Assembly (NCBI GenBank): GCA_013695115.1
Contig: JACDBD010000448.1
Span: 1-6,131, forward strand
Direction: 5' to 3'
From: Actinomycetota bacterium
Lineage (GTDB): Bacteria; Actinomycetota; Acidimicrobiia; IMCC26256; JACDBD01
Length of the DNA stretch: 6,131 nucleotides
Shown piece by piece: positions 5,153-6,131 of this stretch (the first letter of the stretch is position 1; every line of letters begins with the position of its first letter). The notes beneath the pieces are model-generated. The model was not told the origin of the DNA. It worked only from the letters and a program-made list of their open reading frames with translations, and searched no databases. A program made the translations under genes and the position numbers.

Positions 5153-5980
5153 GTGCCCGAATCGGACGTCGGCTCGCGTGATCTGATCGACACCCGCCTG
5201 CGCGTGCTCAGTTGGAACGTGTGGTGGCGGTTCGGGCCGTGGGAGCGGCGCCAGCCCGCCATCGAAGCCACCCTCGCCCGTATCGACGCCGACGTCGTGG
5301 CGCTCCAGGAGGTCTGGTCGGAGGTCGGGGGGCGCGACCAGGCCGGGGTGCTGGCCGAGCGGCTCGGCTACCACCACGCGTTCGCCCCCGGATTCGACGA
5401 CGGCTCGGTCGGGTTCGGCCTCGCGGTGCTCTCCCGCTGGCCGATCGCAGAGAGTGAGGTCCGGCCGCTCCCCAGCCTCCCCGGCGTGGACGAGCTTCGG
5501 ATCATGCTCAAGGCCGGGATCGACGGCCCCCGGGGGCGCTTCGACGTGTTCACGACCCACCTCAACTGGCGCTACGACGAGAGCCACGTCCGCCAGCTCC
5601 AGGTGAAGGCGCTGGCCGAGATGGTGGGGGAGTCGGACGGGCGCGCCTACCCGGCGATCGTCTGCGGCGATCTCAACGCTGAGCCGGTGTCGGACGAGAT
5701 CCGGATGCTGACCGGTCGCGCCGCGGTGCCAGTGCCGCGGCTCGTGTTCGTCGACGCGTGGGACGTGGCCGGCGACGGGCCCGGCTACACGTGGGCGAAC
5801 GCCAACCCGTTCGCGGCGCGTGACCTCGAGGCTGATCGCCGCATCGACTACGTGCTGGTCGGCTGGCCCAAGGCACGGGGCGCGGGGCATGTGGTCGCGG
5901 CGGCGGTCGAGGCCGTCGACCCGGTCGATGGTGTGCACCCGTCCGACCATTACGCCGTGCTGGCCGAGCTGCGGTACTGA
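5153..5980 (+). CDS. endonuclease/exonuclease/phosphatase (EEP) superfamily hydrolase
   Basis: Metal-dependent phosphodiesterase or phosphatase, 275 aa from GTG 5153. All core EEP motifs are present in order: Asn22 in LSWNVWW, Glu53 in LQEVW, His136 in TTHLNW, Asp173 and Asn175 in CGDLNAEP, Asp232 in RIDYVLVG, and the Asp265-His266 pair in PSDHYAV. The length is normal for a single-domain member. There is no signal peptide or membrane segment from this start, so it is probably cytosolic. The family covers AP endonucleases, sphingomyelinase- and inositol-phosphatase-like enzymes and general nucleases, and the motifs do not tell these apart. The frame stays open back to ATG 5030, but that extension is arginine-rich and runs into the divergent small gene. 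It overlaps the next gene by one base, suggesting a shared transcript. Confidence 0.9.
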   Translation: MPESDVGSRDLIDTRLRVLSWNVWWRFGPWERRQPAIEATLARIDADVVALQEVWSEVGGRDQAGVLAERLGYHHAFAPGFDDGSVGFGLAVLSRWPIAESEVRPLPSLPGVDELRIMLKAGIDGPRGRFDVFTTHLNWRYDESHVRQLQVKALAEMVGESDGRAYPAIVCGDLNAEPVSDEIRMLTGRAAVPVPRLVFVDAWDVAGDGPGYTWANANPFAARDLEADRRIDYVLVGWPKARGAGHVVAAAVEAVDPVDGVHPSDHYAVLAELRY

Positions 5981-6131
5981 TGCCGCCTTCGACCGATCTG
6001 ACCACGGGGCTGCGGGTCGAGCCCGGCATCCCCGCGGGCCTCGACCGGCGCGACCCGGCCGACCGCCTGGGCTTCGCCGGCAAGACGGAGGCGCGGGCGG
6101 CGCTCGAACCGCTGCGGGCCGAGCTCGACGC
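5980..6131 (+). CDS. probable polyphosphate kinase 2 (PPK2) family protein, N-terminal part
   Basis: Starts at ATG 5980-5982, sharing one base with the upstream TGA (TGATG), a layout that favours translational coupling. The frame stays open to the window edge (about 50 codons). The visible part includes RLGFAGKTEARAALEPLRAELD, which resembles the helical N-terminal lead-in of PPK2 proteins just before their Walker A region. PPK2 enzymes transfer phosphate between polyphosphate and nucleotides. The Walker motifs lie outside the window, so the identification rests on lead-in similarity only; an unrelated protein with a charged helix is the alternative. Confidence 0.6.
   Translation, partial: MPPSTDLTTGLRVEPGIPAGLDRRDPADRLGFAGKTEARAALEPLRAELD

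Noticed and set aside
4002..5186. 394-codon plus-strand open frame over SurE, PPOX relic and small gene
   Set aside because: No family likeness, and it opposes minus-strand sequences with clear family or protein-like features.
4979..5950. 323-codon minus-strand open frame antisense to the EEP hydrolase
   Set aside because: Histidine/arginine-rich shadow without motifs; all EEP active-site motifs are on the plus strand.

Overview
This is a GC-rich chromosomal window, most likely from an actinomycetote and possibly one of the poorly cultured lineages. The reasons are the strong G/C third-position bias, several GTG starts, apparently leaderless promoters (a TANNNT-type hexamer six bases before a GTG), an actinobacterial-type secreted SGNH esterase and a sulfatase resembling the long mycobacterial-type arylsulfatases. 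The lineage is inferred from style only.

Left edge (1-298): no convincing gene. There are short direct repeats spaced by about one helical turn and a perfect palindrome. These are followed by a truncated tRNA-Val(CAC): anticodon arm, variable loop, T arm and 3' acceptor strand are present, but the D arm is gone. The simplest reading is the right-hand attachment-site remnant of an element integrated in a tRNA gene, with the element lying to the left.

Middle left (299-3581): two divergent genes share a promoter region of about 67 bp. Leftward is a secreted SGNH/GDSL hydrolase; rightward is a complete type I sulfatase with all expected active-site residues. An 11-bp inverted repeat (3591-3661) lies in the short convergent gap after the sulfatase.

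Middle right (3665-5018, all minus strand): a SurE-family phosphatase/nucleotidase carrying an export signal; then, upstream of it, a decayed pyridoxamine-5'-phosphate-oxidase-like fragment broken by an in-frame TAG and truncated at both ends; then a small beta-rich protein of unknown function in the same frame as the fragment.

Right edge (5153-6131, plus strand): an endonuclease/exonuclease/phosphatase-superfamily hydrolase, overlapping by one base (TGATG) the start of a probable PPK2-type polyphosphate kinase that runs off the window.

The genes share a loose theme of ester hydrolysis (carboxyl, sulfate and phosphate esters) plus polyphosphate metabolism, but apart from the last pair nothing shows that they form one operon or system. 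I found no clear undescribed multi-gene system. The most noteworthy items are the tRNA remnant with its phased repeats, the recurring hexamer-N6-GTG start architecture, the exported SurE and the PPOX pseudogene.
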